A stretch of 64,000 nt of DNA from Hemibagrus wyckioides (Eukaryota; Chordata; Actinopteri; Siluriformes; Bagridae), in the NCBI RefSeq assembly GCF_019097595.1, contig NC_080711.1:16261428-16325427 (forward strand), in the 5' to 3' direction. How positions within the stretch are numbered: position 1 is the stretch's first letter; each line of letters starts with the position of its first letter. The notes under the pieces were generated by a model. That model was not told the DNA's origin. It searched no databases and saw only the letters and a program-made list of their open reading frames with translations. Made by a program: the position numbers and the translations under genes. Below, piece by piece: positions 49,319-61,290 of the stretch.

Positions 49319-50566
49319 CACTATATTGCCAAAAGTATTCGCTCACCTGCCTTGACTCGCATATGAACTTAAGTGACATCCCATTCCTAATCCATAGGGT
49401 TCAATATGACGTCGGTCCACCCTTTGCAGTTATAACAGCTTCAACTCTTCTGGGAAGGCTGTCCACAAGGTTTAGGAGTGTGTTTATGGGAATTTTTGAC
49501 CATTCTTCCAGAAGCGCATTTGTGAGGTCACACACTGATGTTGGACGAGAAGGCCTGGCTCTCAGTCTCCGCTCTAATTCATCCCAAAGGTGTTCTATCA
49601 GGTTGAGGTCAGGACTCTGTGCAGGCCAATCAAGTTCATCCACACCAGACTCTGTCATCCATGTCTTTATGGACCTTGCTTTGTGCACTGGTGCACAGTC
49701 ATGTTGGAAGAGGAAGGGGCCAGCTCCAAACTGTTCCCACAAAGTTGGGAGCATGGAATTGTCCAAAATGTCTTGGTATGCTGAAGCATTGAGAGTTCCT
49801 TTCACTGGAACTAAGGGGCCAAGCCCAGCTCCTGAAAAACAACCCCACACCATAATCCCCCCTCCACCAAACTTTACACTTGGCACAATGCAGTCAGACA
49901 AGTACCGTTCTCCTGGCAACCGCCAAACCCAGACTCGTCCATCAGATTGCCAGATGGAGAAGTGCGATTCGTCACTCCAGAGAACGCGTCTCCACTGCTC
50001 TAGAGTCCAGTGGCGGCGTGCTTTACACCACTGCATCCGACGCTTTGCATTGCACTTGGTGATGTATGGCTTGGATGCAGCTGCTCGGCCATGGAAACCC
50101 ATTCCATGAAGCTCTCTGCACACTGTTCTTGAGCTAATCTGAAGGCCACATGAAGTTTGGAGGTCTGTAGCGATTGACTCTGCAGAAAGTTGGCGACCTC
50201 TTCGCACTACGCGCCTCAGCATCCGCTGACCCCGCTCCGTCAGTTTACGTGGCCTACCACTTCGTGGCTGAGTTGCTGTCGTTCCCAAACACTTCCACGT
50301 TCTTATAATACAGCTGACAGTTGACTGTGGAATATTTAGGAGCGAGGAAATTTCACGACTGGATTTGTTGCACAGGTGGCATCCTATCACAGTTCCACGC
50401 TGGAATTCACTGAGCTCCTGAGAGCGACCCATTCTTTCACAAATGTTTGTAAAAATAGTCTGCATGCCTAGGTGCTTGATTTTATACACTTGTGGCCATG
50501 GAAGTGATTGGAACACCTGATTCTGATTATTTGGATGGGTGAGTGAATACTTTTGGCAATATAGTG
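49319..50566 (-). mobile_element. Complete Tc1-like transposon
   Basis: The 1248-bp element starts CACTATATTGCCAAAAGTAT and ends with the inverted copy ATACTTTTGGCAATATAGTG. The repeats are about 30 bp with one mismatch near TTCGCTC/GAGTGAA. TA lies at both borders (49317-49318 and 50567-50568), the target-site duplication. It holds one intact transposase gene on the minus strand. The deleted copy at 6640-7239 is a relative. Confidence 0.95.
49401..50432 (-). CDS. Tc1-like transposase, intact frame
   Basis: The frame encodes 343 residues, the normal length for the family. The open frame continues 28 codons upstream, but the start at 50432 ([10 protein letters not shown]) is where family members begin. 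N-terminal paired-type helix-turn-helix region is about 1-110 with GRPR at 59-62. The catalytic DDE domain has D154 (WSDESHF), D245 (QHDCAPVH) and E280 (LNLIEHLW), with 34 residues between the last two, the DD34E signature of Tc1. [12 protein letters not shown] (192-203) is the glycine-rich block. The C-terminus [18 protein letters not shown] is complete. No stop or frameshift was seen, so the copy is young or under recent selection. The enzyme would cut and paste its own element at TA sites in the nucleus. Confidence 0.95.
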   Translation of the reverse strand: MGRSQELSEFQRGTVIGCHLCNKSSREISSLLNIPQSTVSCIIRTWKCLGTTATQPRSGRPRKLTERGQRMLRRVVRRGRQLSAESIATDLQTSCGLQISSRTVCRELHGMGFHGRAAASKPYITKCNAKRRMQWCKARRHWTLEQWRRVLWSDESHFSIWQSDGRVWVWRLPGERYLSDCIVPSVKFGGGGIMVWGCFSGAGLGPLVPVKGTLNASAYQDILDNSMLPTLWEQFGAGPFLFQHDCAPVHKARSIKTWMTESGVDELDWPAQSPDLNLIEHLWDELERRLRARPSRPTSVCDLTNALLEEWSKIPINTLLNLVDSLPRRVEAVITAKGGPTSY

Positions 50567-50568
50567 TA

Positions 50569-51057
50569 TTTTGTATATGGTGGGGGGGAAAAAAGGTCTT
50601 CCATTATTATCAGGCAGTAGATTAAATGTAAGTGGATAATTTTTCAAACTTTATAGAAAACATTCACAGTTATAGCTTCTTAATACAATCTAAATTAACA
50701 AGTGTTTGTTTCTGAATGTTTCTCTGATTCTGAAAAATCCTTAGCAGTGATCATTTTGACAAGGAACTACAGATAATTGTTTAAGTAAGCTTTAGGTAGT
50801 CCATAATGTGGCCACAGGTTTATTGTGTAATTTTTTAATTGATTTGTCTAATTAATCAATCAATTCCTGATACTGGTTGTGGCACATATCTGTTGATGTT
50901 ACTCACACAGATATGTTGTAACACAGAGATGTTACAGAACAGTAAGTTTAAATGTATGCGAAGGAAGGCATGAGTAGATTGCCACATGAGAATCGCGGCC
51001 CTGTAGGTGATAACTTATCTAGCCCATCAAATGGCACATAAGCCTTGTACTCTTGTC
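50569..51057. other. Intergenic, no recognised feature
   Basis: AT-rich. Nothing recognised. Confidence 0.5.
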
Positions 51058-51073
51058 CTTCTCTCTTTCTCTG

Positions 51074-51127
<54 letters not shown>

Positions 51128-51143
51128 ACACACACACACACAC
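51058..51143. repeat. Compound (CT)n/(CA)n microsatellite
   Basis: TCTCTTT-interrupted CT run followed by about 9 CA units. Confidence 0.97.
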
Positions 51144-54000
51144 TTTCTTCCCATCTGCTAATTTAGAAATTTGGAGTTTTTCATCTTCACAGATTTGATT
51201 AGCCTGTTAAAGCAAAAATAAAATTTGTTACCCAACCATCTGCACTTTTCACCATTTTCTGCCACCTTACCATTTTGTATTAGGGTGCCTGCAAACTGAC
51301 AGCTTTTGGCCAGCGCACTAAATACTTTAACACAAGTTTTAACACAAGACCATTTTAGGAATAATTTGTGTCTCTGTGTGTAAATATTGGCTAAATATTT
51401 TCAGTTAAATTGCTTTCTCTCTTTACTTATATCTAATCTAGTTCACCTGTTTTAACATGAGCTATAGGTCTGTACCATGGATTCAAAGGGAACTGATAAA
51501 GATGTGCTAAAAATCTGCTCGGTCTTCATTTTGTGTGGCTCCAGCAGTTGGATGAAGCATACGTGCAAGTTTACTGTTACCACCCAGTCACTGTGCATGT
51601 TGTGTGTAATATGAGAAATATTATGTAAAAAAAAAAAAACTCAAAATCTAAGTCTCTTTTAAAAAATATGCTGTGTGTGTGTGTGTGTGTGTGTTCGCAT
51701 AAATGTTTGCATGTGTTAAGGGTGTAAATTTTCTTCCTCTTTTTAGAAACGTACAGGACGAATTTTAGTGTGAAAGGGAAGTCACATAGCTCATACTACT
51801 GGGTTCTAACTGTCATCAGGCTTAATTCATTTTCCTATTCCTTAGCCTAGCTGAGAGTACAGGTGATAAAAAATGTAGCCAGGCTGTATTTTGCATTCAC
51901 AAATTCTTCATCTTGCGGGATGTCAGCGACAGTCCGATAAGCTCAGGTGAAAACAGCCCTGATTTGCCTATTCAAAGCTACTCTGTTTTCCCTTTTTTCC
52001 CCAGCAGTCCCTGCTGCAGACCTGTCCAAGCCAACCAGGATGTTTTGGATGCAAAATAAAATGCAAAAAGAGTACCATTTGCATGTCTCTGCTCACCGTT
52101 CTCCCAACTTCACCTATTAGTCATGGACTGTGACTGTGGTTTCACTATTACCATCTCACTGTTATTCATCATGATGGTTTAGGATGGAATTAACCGACAC
52201 ATATGACAAAAATCCATTCATTTATTTATTAATTAAATGAACTAAGCATGACCAAAATATCAAAGCATGAAGGTAGACACTAGCTTAACAACCCACAAGT
52301 TGTTAAGCTATGTTGTCATCCATGTCTTTAATTTTTTCTTTAGTTGTTCTATAATCTTTATGTCCATGCACATATAACCACAATATTTCATCCAGCTCTA
52401 CTACCAAGCACCCCTCAGCTCAGTGATGTCATCCTTTGCAGTTGACACTCAAATTGCCAAAGGCTGCTTACTGTGTTTTCTCATTTTGTAACGGTTTAAG
52501 GTTTTTGCTATAAAAGTCCCTACTGCTTTAACATGACACATTCAACCTGAAGAACATGATATACATCTAATATGCAAATATAAAAACAGTCAGACGGCTT
52601 GTCTGGCTTTTTAAAAGGCTCTCTGCCTGGTGTTACGGTCTATCTGCCAAATATTAGGTTTTGCCACAGTGCTGAAAGTGGTTTTTCCATTAGTCCCAGT
52701 GCAGCAAGCTTTCTTTCTTAAAGTCCAGGTGCCAAGTATATTATTTTCCTTAAGTACTTACAACTGGAAAAAATTAAATTTAATTCCCTTGTACCCATAT
52801 TAATTACAGGCAGTTTAAGAATAAATACATATATATATTACATATAAATACATACATATAGATTACATATATAGAGAGAGCCAGATATATATTCTATCTG
52901 GTTTTCTTTCTCTCATTTTTAATTTATATGAAGCAAGTCCCTGCTGACTTTAGTTAATCACTAAAATATGGAGTACAAGAAACATCTTGAAATATTGAGC
53001 TTTAGAATTTCACCATTTTGTCTACATATTGTTGTCCACGAATACGTAACACAGCACCCCCAACCCTTTTTTTGTAGTTTTCTCTGAGCTATGTTCAGTG
53101 GAGAATATCTGGAGAGGCTCCTTTCAAGATGAAGCTTCCCTTTCCTCTGATTTCATCATGCTGCCTCTCCTGACCTTACTTGCTCTCCTCCTATTTTCAG
53201 TTGACTCATAATTTCAGCCACGACCTCATAGTCAAAAGGCCAGCCTACAATTAGCCTGCTCTGCTAAATTTCCTAAGAACATGGGAAACTTGGGTCACTC
53301 CCTGCAATGCCTGGATCTGGTGTGAATCTTCAGAGCAGGCTTGCATTCTGTTGACCAAGGGTGAGGTTCTGCTCCATGCAGACCACACAGCATGAGAAAA
53401 TCTGGCCGGCAGACACACCTCTGTTGGTGTGTGCAGTTATGATGATGACATCCAGCTTTCCCTTATCACAACCCCTTACCAAAACATTTAAAAACAATTT
53501 AAATATATTCTCTTTCTCACATTTAATTTCCTCACACAAGCAAACATCTTTTGCTTTTCAAAACAGCATTAGTGTGTCTAACAAGAACTGCTAATTGGTG
53601 AACACTTTACATTAATGATGTTTGATTCAGCAAATCATTGCAGGTAAACTAGCACGCAGTGTGAAGGAGTATATTATAGTAGTGTTTCTAACTGAATAGG
53701 AGATCTAAGTATTTGTCTGTATTTTACTGCTTTCAGCTTGTTGCCAAGTTCCCTAACCAAGGGGAACGGTTTCAATAAAGCATCAAAGCGAATGCTGGAG
53801 ACTGTGCTTCAGATGGTGAACTCTCTTTCCTATTTCATCTCAAAATATTAGAGCATCCTTTAGTCTTAAAGAAGTGAATTCAAGGCAAAAGACATTTGTT
53901 GTGTCTATAATCTAGTTAGACACAGTATCTCATTTTGAAGGACAAAGGCTTAGTTTAACTCTGTTCTGCGCTGTGTCATCCCAGACCATTCTTTTTACAT
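51144..54000. other. Intergenic; possible conserved noncoding blocks
   Basis: (GT)n at 51672-51693. About 51890-52130 is complex and contains an exact octamer ATTTGCAT near 52077, but no coding signal. About 52430-52510 is similar in texture. No gene or transposon was recognised. Confidence 0.4.
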
Positions 54001-56042
54001 GTCCTCAGTTTGAGTACATGAATATCAAATCCTGTAATACAGGTCCAAATGATTCTTAAGGACAGATTTGATTTTCTGTTTGGTTTAATGTTATTTCATC
54101 AGGTTGCCAGTGGAGCATACTTGAAAGTGTTAAATCTGTGCATCTTACACAGTGTTAAAAACACTGCATCTTAAGCTAAACCAAAATCCCAGCTCTTTGA
54201 AGTTGTCCAGATAGGTGAGTACTAGACACTTCTTTTTTATTTTTTTTTTTACGATGGGCAATAAGATCAGAGCTTAAATTAAGTTCCCATGACTCAATGT
54301 GATAGCAATTATAGTTGCAGCTGTGAACTGACGCTTTTACACATCTTCACATCTTCGTCTTGTTAACTCACTGGATGCATTATAGCCTGTTTTTTGCCAA
54401 GTGTTTTGGAACTTGCTTTAATTGGGAACATGATAGTTATTAAATACATAAAAAATGTCCACCATCCATGCCCACTGACACAGTGATTAACAGTTAGTGT
54501 AATTTATTCATTATGGGTATCTAATTTTTTGTTGGCCTTTAAGCAGATGCTTTTTATGCTTTGATGTCTATTAATGGTTAATCCCAATGCAGTGTCACTG
54601 TGCATCAAGGAAATTTTGGTAGCATTGATTTCTGTCCAGAGTGTGTTAACATGCTTTTAGTTAAAATCTTTCTTTTTATCTGATTCAGTCTTTCCCTTTC
54701 TCTGTGATTGGGGTTTGAAATGCTATCCCCAAATACTTTGTTCCCTAAAGTTGTTCTTTTTTCCAGTTTTGTTTTTATGTGCTGGTTGGGCTATGGTTTC
54801 AAATCAAATTTAATGCCTCTTTCTGAAAGACACAAGAGGCAGAGGCATTTCACATACATTTTGTAGCTGTTTGGTCTTTCTGTGGCTGAAGCTTCACTTT
54901 TCGTTCCCAGCTGACTCTGTAGGCTTCTGCCTTAAAATCAAACCAGACACAGATGTCCTTCGTTCATTTTATAAATACATTTTATTTATAGAGCCATGAT
55001 TTTTCAATATAAGGTATAGGATAATTGGCTATTCCTGATTCCCTCTAATGGGGATAATGACCACAGAATGTCATGAAATCAGCTATGACCTGGAAAATTA
55101 GAAAGGGCAAATGGGGCATTTCGCACTTGATATCAATTGCTGAGGATCCCAACCTGTAAAGATCAATAGGGAAATAAATCTTGAAAGTGTTTTCAAATCC
55201 AAAGCTTCACTGACCAGGATAAAGCAGTTACTTAAAGTAAGTATGTAAATAGTTTGGTAGACATGTCAGTTAAAAAGACTTGTGCTGGAGGTTTGTATAT
55301 CTAAATAATGTAGGGCAATATTTAATATCATATTCACAAATTTCTGTAATTAATTCCCATGACAATTCAGACAGCGGTGGTTATAACAATCAGTTGCTTA
55401 ACTCAAAACAGGTTTTCACCAGATCCCTTAAGTGCAGGGAGTGAACTGAAAAATTACTAAAAAGGGAGGGAAAAAACAATCAACCCCTAGTTCTACCTAA
55501 AGTTAACACTGTCCGTTTTTAGGTATTGTTCATGCTACTGTACCTTGATTTCCTGGTAAAACAATTTACCTCCATCTGTTGGGCCTCCCTTCCTAGTTTT
55601 CCACCTCCTAAATGCCTTCTAACTCGCCCCAATAATTACCTCTGGGTCCCCAGACTTGGTGCAGCTTGCAGCCTGTATGTTTTATTAGTGACTGTTCGGA
55701 CACAGCTAATTACTTCCTGAGGGAACTGCCTCTCAGTTCTGGCCCTCTCCAGTGTGACTGACTAACAGGGCACATTATTGGCCTGGAGACGTTCCTGCCT
55801 TTTATATGCTTTTATTACAACAGATTGGCATAAATCTAAAGATGGTCCCAAATCAAGTTTATTCATCTAGTCTTATTTCACAATTCAGGGTATCATTATA
55901 TAAAGCAACTAATCTTACAGTAGTACTATTCTTTGTACAAAACCTCTTGTGATACAAGATGGTTATTACAAAAAATATATATATTTTTGTTCATTTTTGT
56001 ACAGCAGCATCTACTATAATGTCTTTGTAAATTAGGCTTCTA

Positions 56043-56046
<4 letters not shown>
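54001..56046. other. Intergenic; small family B repeat trace
   Basis: CTGACCAGGATAAAGCAGTT at about 55210-55229 matches the inverted family B repeat, but too little remains to delimit. A complex block lies at about 55690-55800. No gene recognised. Confidence 0.4.

Positions 56047-56074
<28 letters not shown>
56047..56074. repeat. (AT)n microsatellite
   Basis: About 14 AT units. Confidence 0.97.
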
Positions 56075-56077
<3 letters not shown>

Positions 56078-58113
56078 CTACTTCTTAAGAAGAAGTGGGA
56101 TCAGTGGGGAGAGGTGTGTCAAGTGCATGCTCTCTGCTAGTTCTCTACTGGGAACTGGAAGAATATGAGTTTCAAAAAGGATTTCTTCCCAAACAGGATG
56201 TGAATGACTGTGGATCAAATGCTCCTCTTCCACCTCCCACTGTTTCCCTCTTGCCCTCCAAGGATAGAGAGAAGAGGAGGAGGAGAAAGAGCAAGGCACT
56301 TCAATCTCTGAGACTATATGCAGCAAGGGGTGAACATTAGGGTCACATTACCAAAAAAATAAAAGAAATAGAAAAAAATGACAAGCCACCACCATCCTCA
56401 GCAGCTTCATTTTATGCTTTCATAATCTGGGACCAATCACACTTCATTTCCTCCTAGAACAATACATTCATTACAATATTTTTTTTTCTATACTTTTTTC
56501 TCCCAGGGCTCTACCTCCCTCTAACCTAAGTCTCCCTTAATCACTGTTATGATCAAGTGTCTCTAAAATGTATCCAGGCAAAATGTGGTCATGGGGATTT
56601 GGAAGAAGTCACTAAAACCTCTTTTCACAAAGATGAAGAAAGCAAATATCAAGCCCAGAGCTTCATTATACACTTGGATTTTATATTCTCTCAGTGTGTC
56701 AGAAATTGAAGGCATCTGCCCCTACTTATACTGATGGATTTGTCCTCCACATTTGTCCTCATCATGTGTCTTTAATGGCCTTCCAGTAGAAAGTGCAGCT
56801 GATGGAGGCTGCAGCGGCTGGTCCCTCATAACGCTCTGGATGACACTGAATCGTCTGGATGGCACATCATGACAACTTATTCAACTGGGGGAATTTTGTT
56901 GCAAAAGCACTGGCAGATATCTGCATAAGTAATGCATTTGCAGGAGGTGTGTGGGGGCAGCTCCACATTTTCACATTAACAGAATCACATTTCTCAGAGG
57001 AAAAAATCCAGACATTGCAGCCCTTCTTTATCTGATTAGCCATAATGTCATAAATGCAAGAATGTACTCAGATAGATAGCACAAGTAGCAAATGTATTAG
57101 ACATTCCCGTCAGCAAATATCTATGCCAATCCTTGCTCCTACATGACCTCCTTAATCTCAGATATGGAGCCCAATTATTATAATTAGCTCAATTGCGTTA
57201 GTCAGGGCCTGGCTAAAAGAAAGACCCTCTTTCAGGCCAACGCAGACTCCACAGAGCTGGGGAAAATGACCTGACCCCTACACAGCTCCTCTTAGTGGGT
57301 CTTCTCCCTCTCCTTCTCAGTATGACCATGCCCACCACTCAATGTTATTCCTCCTTCTAGCCTTCTTAATTCTCCTTTGTGTGTTTTCAACAATTATATT
57401 GTAGTTTGGTTTGACCAAATGGTCATCAGTATGTGTTAATTGATATAATACAAGTGATGGCACACAATCTACCATCTGATTTGCCTTTTATTTCAACGAT
57501 TTTTTGTCAGTCATGTTACAGAAAATATATTGTTTCATATCATGCTCATCACTTTCTAGGCACTTATTTTCAAATATTGTTACATGAATCTATGTACTTA
57601 TTGTTACATTATATGTTAAATGCTTGGAAACATGTCTTAATGTTCCTAAATAAAAGGCAAGAATGAGATTTCAAGAATTAGCCAAAAAACATGCTTTTGA
57701 ATACTCCTCTCTTTTTATGAATTGCTTCTCCTTGATTCTTCCTTGCTCTGTTCTGCTGTACCTCTCTCCATTCCTTCTTACCTAAATGCTTTACTTCCTT
57801 CCATCCATCCATCTCTAGAATTACATTAGTTACAGCTTTGTAGGCCCTTGGCAGAGGAATATTGGCACATGGCTTGTGGTGGATTTGTTTGGAGCATTTG
57901 CCAACTCCTGGAATCTACATATAGATCTTGGCAAACGTTTTCCCCTTCATGAAGTAGCTACAGATATTTTAAATTTATTTCTGTGTTAGGATGTATCATT
58001 GTCTATATTTGTGCAAATACAAATTTTTCTACATTGTTAACTGCTAAAAAAAAAAAAAAAACTAACCAGATTTACTTGCGTCTTCTATTAGTTTATTCTT
58101 CTACTAGAAGATT
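56075..58113. other. Intergenic; candidate conserved noncoding block 56740-57260
   Basis: The 520-bp block is less AT-rich and free of simple repeats. It contains homeodomain-type TAAT clusters near 57174-57192 (CCAATTATTATAATTAG). No coding frame of note. Role unknown. Confidence 0.4.
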
Positions 58114-58243
58114 AAAGGAAAGTTTAAAAGAAACAGAGGTATAACCAAATATAAATACATTATTTAGATTTAAACTGTTAACTTTCAATCTAAATAATGT
58201 ATTTATATTCGGTTATACCTCTATTTCTTTTAAACTTTCCTTT
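58114..58243. repeat. Long near-perfect hairpin, 57-bp arms
   Basis: The left arm 58114-58170 and right arm 58187-58243 are reverse complements at 55 of 57 positions, with a 16-bp loop. The two mismatches are A-C on the plus strand, so a minus-strand transcript would have G-U wobbles at both and pair along all 57 bp. The arms are AT-rich (AAAGGAAAGTTTAAAAGAAA at the outer end) and carry no known transposon end. Confidence 0.95.
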
Positions 58244-58293
58244 TAGATGATGTGCAATCATAATTTACAGTTTTGACAAATTTACATAATTTA

Positions 58294-58392
58294 CACTATA
58301 TGCCCAAATGTATATGGACCCTGACCAATCACTCTCATATTTGAGACTTCCCTAAACTTGACATTAGAAGCACACAATGGAAGGGATTTTGT
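58294..58392 (+). mobile_element. Tc1-like terminal fragment
   Basis: CACTATATGCCCAAATGTAT followed by ATGGACCCTGACC is a Tc1-type left end. It is cut off at 58392, where the hAT-like element starts. Confidence 0.55.
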
Positions 58393-58960
58393 CAGTGGTG
58401 GGCCGTCAGGGCCAGCAAGGTCTTCTCTGCTGGCCTAAACAGCAGTGATCTAAATCACTAACTTGAATTTTAATATATTTAATATATTTTTCCATGAATA
58501 TGTATTAAATTAATCCCAATAGTCTATTCTCTACATTTCATAGCTTTTCTCTTGGTTGCGCTGCTTCCAATAGTGTATATTTATGATAAGAGTATTTATC
58601 CAATCATATTTCAGCCAGTGGCTGACATCATGTGTTGCCAGGGTGAAAGAAATCTGCCTTAAGGCCTTCAGAATCAATAGTGCAGGTGCCCGTAGCTTAA
58701 AATAAGTGGCAATGAAATTGTTACATTAACCAATTAGATTTCGAGTTGGCGGCACTGGGGCCATCTAGCGGGCATACGATCATGTCAGCAATTTCCAGTC
58801 CTTTGATTGGACAATTGGAGTAGTCAGAGGCAGCGAACCGCACAAACTAAATAAAATTTATATATTTTAACTCACAATGGCTGACAGAGGAGAAGAATTC
58901 GATTTGGTCATAGACATCCTTACAAATGCATTTTCAAGGCAGACTGTAATAAAAATTTAA
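58393..58960 (+). mobile_element. hAT-like element 5' end with start of its gene
   Basis: CAGTGGTGGGCCGTCAGGGC followed by CAGCAAGG opens a sequence I know as the 5' end of a teleost hAT-like transposon related to ZMYM-type domesticated genes. At 58877 an ATG opens MADRGEEFDLVIDILTNAFS followed by RQT, the N-terminal peptide of that transposase family, which breaks off into TAA at about 58960. The rest of the gene and the 3' end are absent. Confidence 0.6.
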
Positions 58961-59149
58961 TTTTTTAATTTTTCTTTAATTTTTTTTTTCATTTAGATGT
59001 ATGATGGGAACATTATCTGAAGCCCTTGACCTGTGTCTGCATAATTCTATGCATTGAAATGACTGTGTTTAATAACTGCATACATTAGCAGATCCATTAA
59101 AGTGAACTATTCTGACCTACATACATTCTTTACCATCATGTAGACAGCC
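58961..59149. other. AT-rich spacer
   Basis: Nothing recognised. Confidence 0.5.
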
Positions 59150-59420
59150 AGGTGCAGATGTTTTACTTAACTGGGGAAGAGATGGATGCACTAGGGAGGA
59201 AGGCAAGTTTTTGGAGACAGTGTGATGCTCTGGGCAACTTTCTGCTAGAAAATCTTGAGTCCATTAATGTATCTATATGTCACTTTTACACAAAACACCT
59301 ACTTAAACATAATGGAAGTGGTGTCTTTTTAGCAGGATAATGCACTCTGACAAACAGCGAAAAGCATCTATGGGATGTGCTGGACAAATAAGTTCAGAGT
59401 CCACACCAAGTGATTAGCCA
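59150..59420 (+). mobile_element. DNA-transposon relic (Tc1-like)
   Basis: GATGCTCTGGGCAACTTTCT, then TTTTTAGCAGGATAATGCAC and TCTATGGGATGTGCTGGACA are decayed versions of blocks found in fish elements, where they encode the Q-D-N-A and HLWDVLDK motifs of a transposase. Frames are interrupted. Confidence 0.6.
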
Positions 59421-59564
59421 AGTCATATTAATGTTTCACACCCACCCCCACACACCCACACACAATTTGTTTACAAATTATTTGCATTTTGTTTTATTTG
59501 AGTTCTTAAAGCTCTGCAAATACTGCATGATTATTTTGATGTGCTCCTTTAAAAATACACTAAA

Positions 59565-59663
59565 GAACAATAGTTATATTTTGAATTTAGGAGAAATTTT
59601 GTCAGCAGTTCACAAAAAATGAAACAAAACTGTTCATCTCACCAATACATGAACCTGTAATAG

Positions 59664-59703
<40 letters not shown>
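59565..59703 (+). repeat. Dispersed repeat, family C, copy 2, plus (TA)n
   Basis: 59568-59652 matches 27288-27375 with few differences. A TA run (59664-59703) follows, as it does in copy 1. Confidence 0.85.
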
Positions 59704-59705
<2 letters not shown>

Positions 59706-60295
59706 CATTTTAAACCATAATTTCTAATGGTACCTGTCTTTAATTTTAGTAAATTGTCATTGGTGTGTGGTACTGGTATTTAAATTTGTGGGCAGCAAGT
59801 ATTAAATAGAATTTTGGGCAATAGCAGATAATGATACAAGTCTGACAGATACAGCAACTCACCATTTTTCTTTACTGAAAGCAGTGACATAAAGAAAAGA
59901 ATGAATCTTTTTTTTTTCCAGTGCACAAACCTAATGGAGACCTAATGGTCTCTTCGTGCAGTGTTTGAGAAGTAGTTGCTCTGGAAATTTTGCTGGGACC
60001 TGGCAACCCTGTTTGTGATCACATAAAATGGATCTGGCAAAAAAGGCAGCTGTTTTCATTTCTATAAATAAAATAAAGCAAAAGTGATGTAGCAGAACAA
60101 GATGTTTGGGAGCAGGTTCACTTTTTTCTGAAACTCAATGACCAATCTCTCACAAAATTAAATCTAATGCCACATAGTATGTGCTTTTGTGGATTTTTAA
60201 AGAACACCAATCTACCGTCAATGCACAGAAAAAAATTGTGGCATTGGATGAAAATTTAATTTGGATTACAATTGGCTACAGATTTGTTGTTTCTG
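59704..60295. other. Intergenic, no recognised feature
   Basis: Nothing recognised with confidence. Confidence 0.45.
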
Positions 60296-60430
60296 TTCTT
60301 GTTGTTGGCGTTCGGCTGCTCCCTATTTGGGGTTGCTACAGCAGATCGTCCAATCTGCAAATTTTTAATTTTTTGGCACAGATTTTATGCAGAATGCCCT
60401 TACTGATGCAACCATCCAAGACAATTGGCT
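60296..60430 (+). repeat. Retroelement-type dispersed repeat fragment
   Basis: GTTCGGCTGCTCCCTATTTG, GGGTTGCTACAGCAGATCGT and TTTTGGCACAGATTTTATGC, then AGAATGCCCTTACTGATGCA, form a repeat tail that I recognise as common in fish genomes. Its class is uncertain. Confidence 0.6.
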
Positions 60431-60719
60431 ACAGAGTAATTTGGATTATTAAGTACAATAAGAAGGTCCTTAAAGGCATAATGTACTTTTGAAAGACCTA
60501 GAGTTCTGAGCTTAACACATCCTTCCATGACACTACTGATTAGAATCCTTCATTGTTCTGTGGTTAGCATATAAAAGCTATATAGAACTATAGGTCTAAT
60601 ATGGCATGAAACAGTTTTACATGAAGCCCTTGAAGCTCTGTTGAGTCTATATGTTCTTTCACTTGCTCGATCACTTTTTCATTCAAAGTTTCATTACCTC
60701 ATGTTTTACAAATGAAGCA
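60431..60719. other. Intergenic, no recognised feature
   Basis: Nothing recognised. Confidence 0.45.
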
Positions 60720-61290
60720 CTGTTGCTCTACTAGTGCTTAATTGCTCTACTAGTTGTTGCTCTACTAGTGCTACTCTACTGTGTGCTCTCACACAGGCTT
60801 CATCTAAATAATGGACTATGGACTGCTGAGTATGTTGCTCTGCCTTCTAGCTCCACTGAGGATGTTGCTCTGTGAATCTGCTTTACTGAGGACCGCAATC
60901 TACTTCCTTGCATTGCCGGGACATCAGTCTGTCTTTCTACTCCATTGAGGATGTTGTTCCCTGTCCTTGCTCAAGTGAGGATGTTACTCAGACCTCTTGC
61001 ATCGCAGTGTGTTGCTCCACTTTCTTGCTACTCTGAGGACTTCACTCCCCTCTCTTGCTTTGCAAAGAACATTGCTCACCCTTTGGGTCCCTGGAGAATG
61101 TCATAGTCTCTTCTGGCTCTCTGGAGAATGTCGCTCCCCTCTCTGGCTTTATGAAGAGTACTGCATCCCCCTCTGGCTCCAACTGAGCTTCGTTCCATCC
61201 ACTGGCTTCACTTTAGTTTGCACTCCACCGATCTCCATCTCTGATGTCACACCACCCCTTGGCTGTGTGTTGGAGTTCATCCTGCCTTTG
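60720..61290. repeat. Degenerate minisatellite
   Basis: Short divergent units around ACTGAGGATGTTGCTCTG and GGCTCTCTGGAGAATGTCGC recur at roughly 40-50 bp spacing. Units vary in length and sequence. A plus-strand frame at 60997-61299 runs through the array but shows no protein family. Confidence 0.75.
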
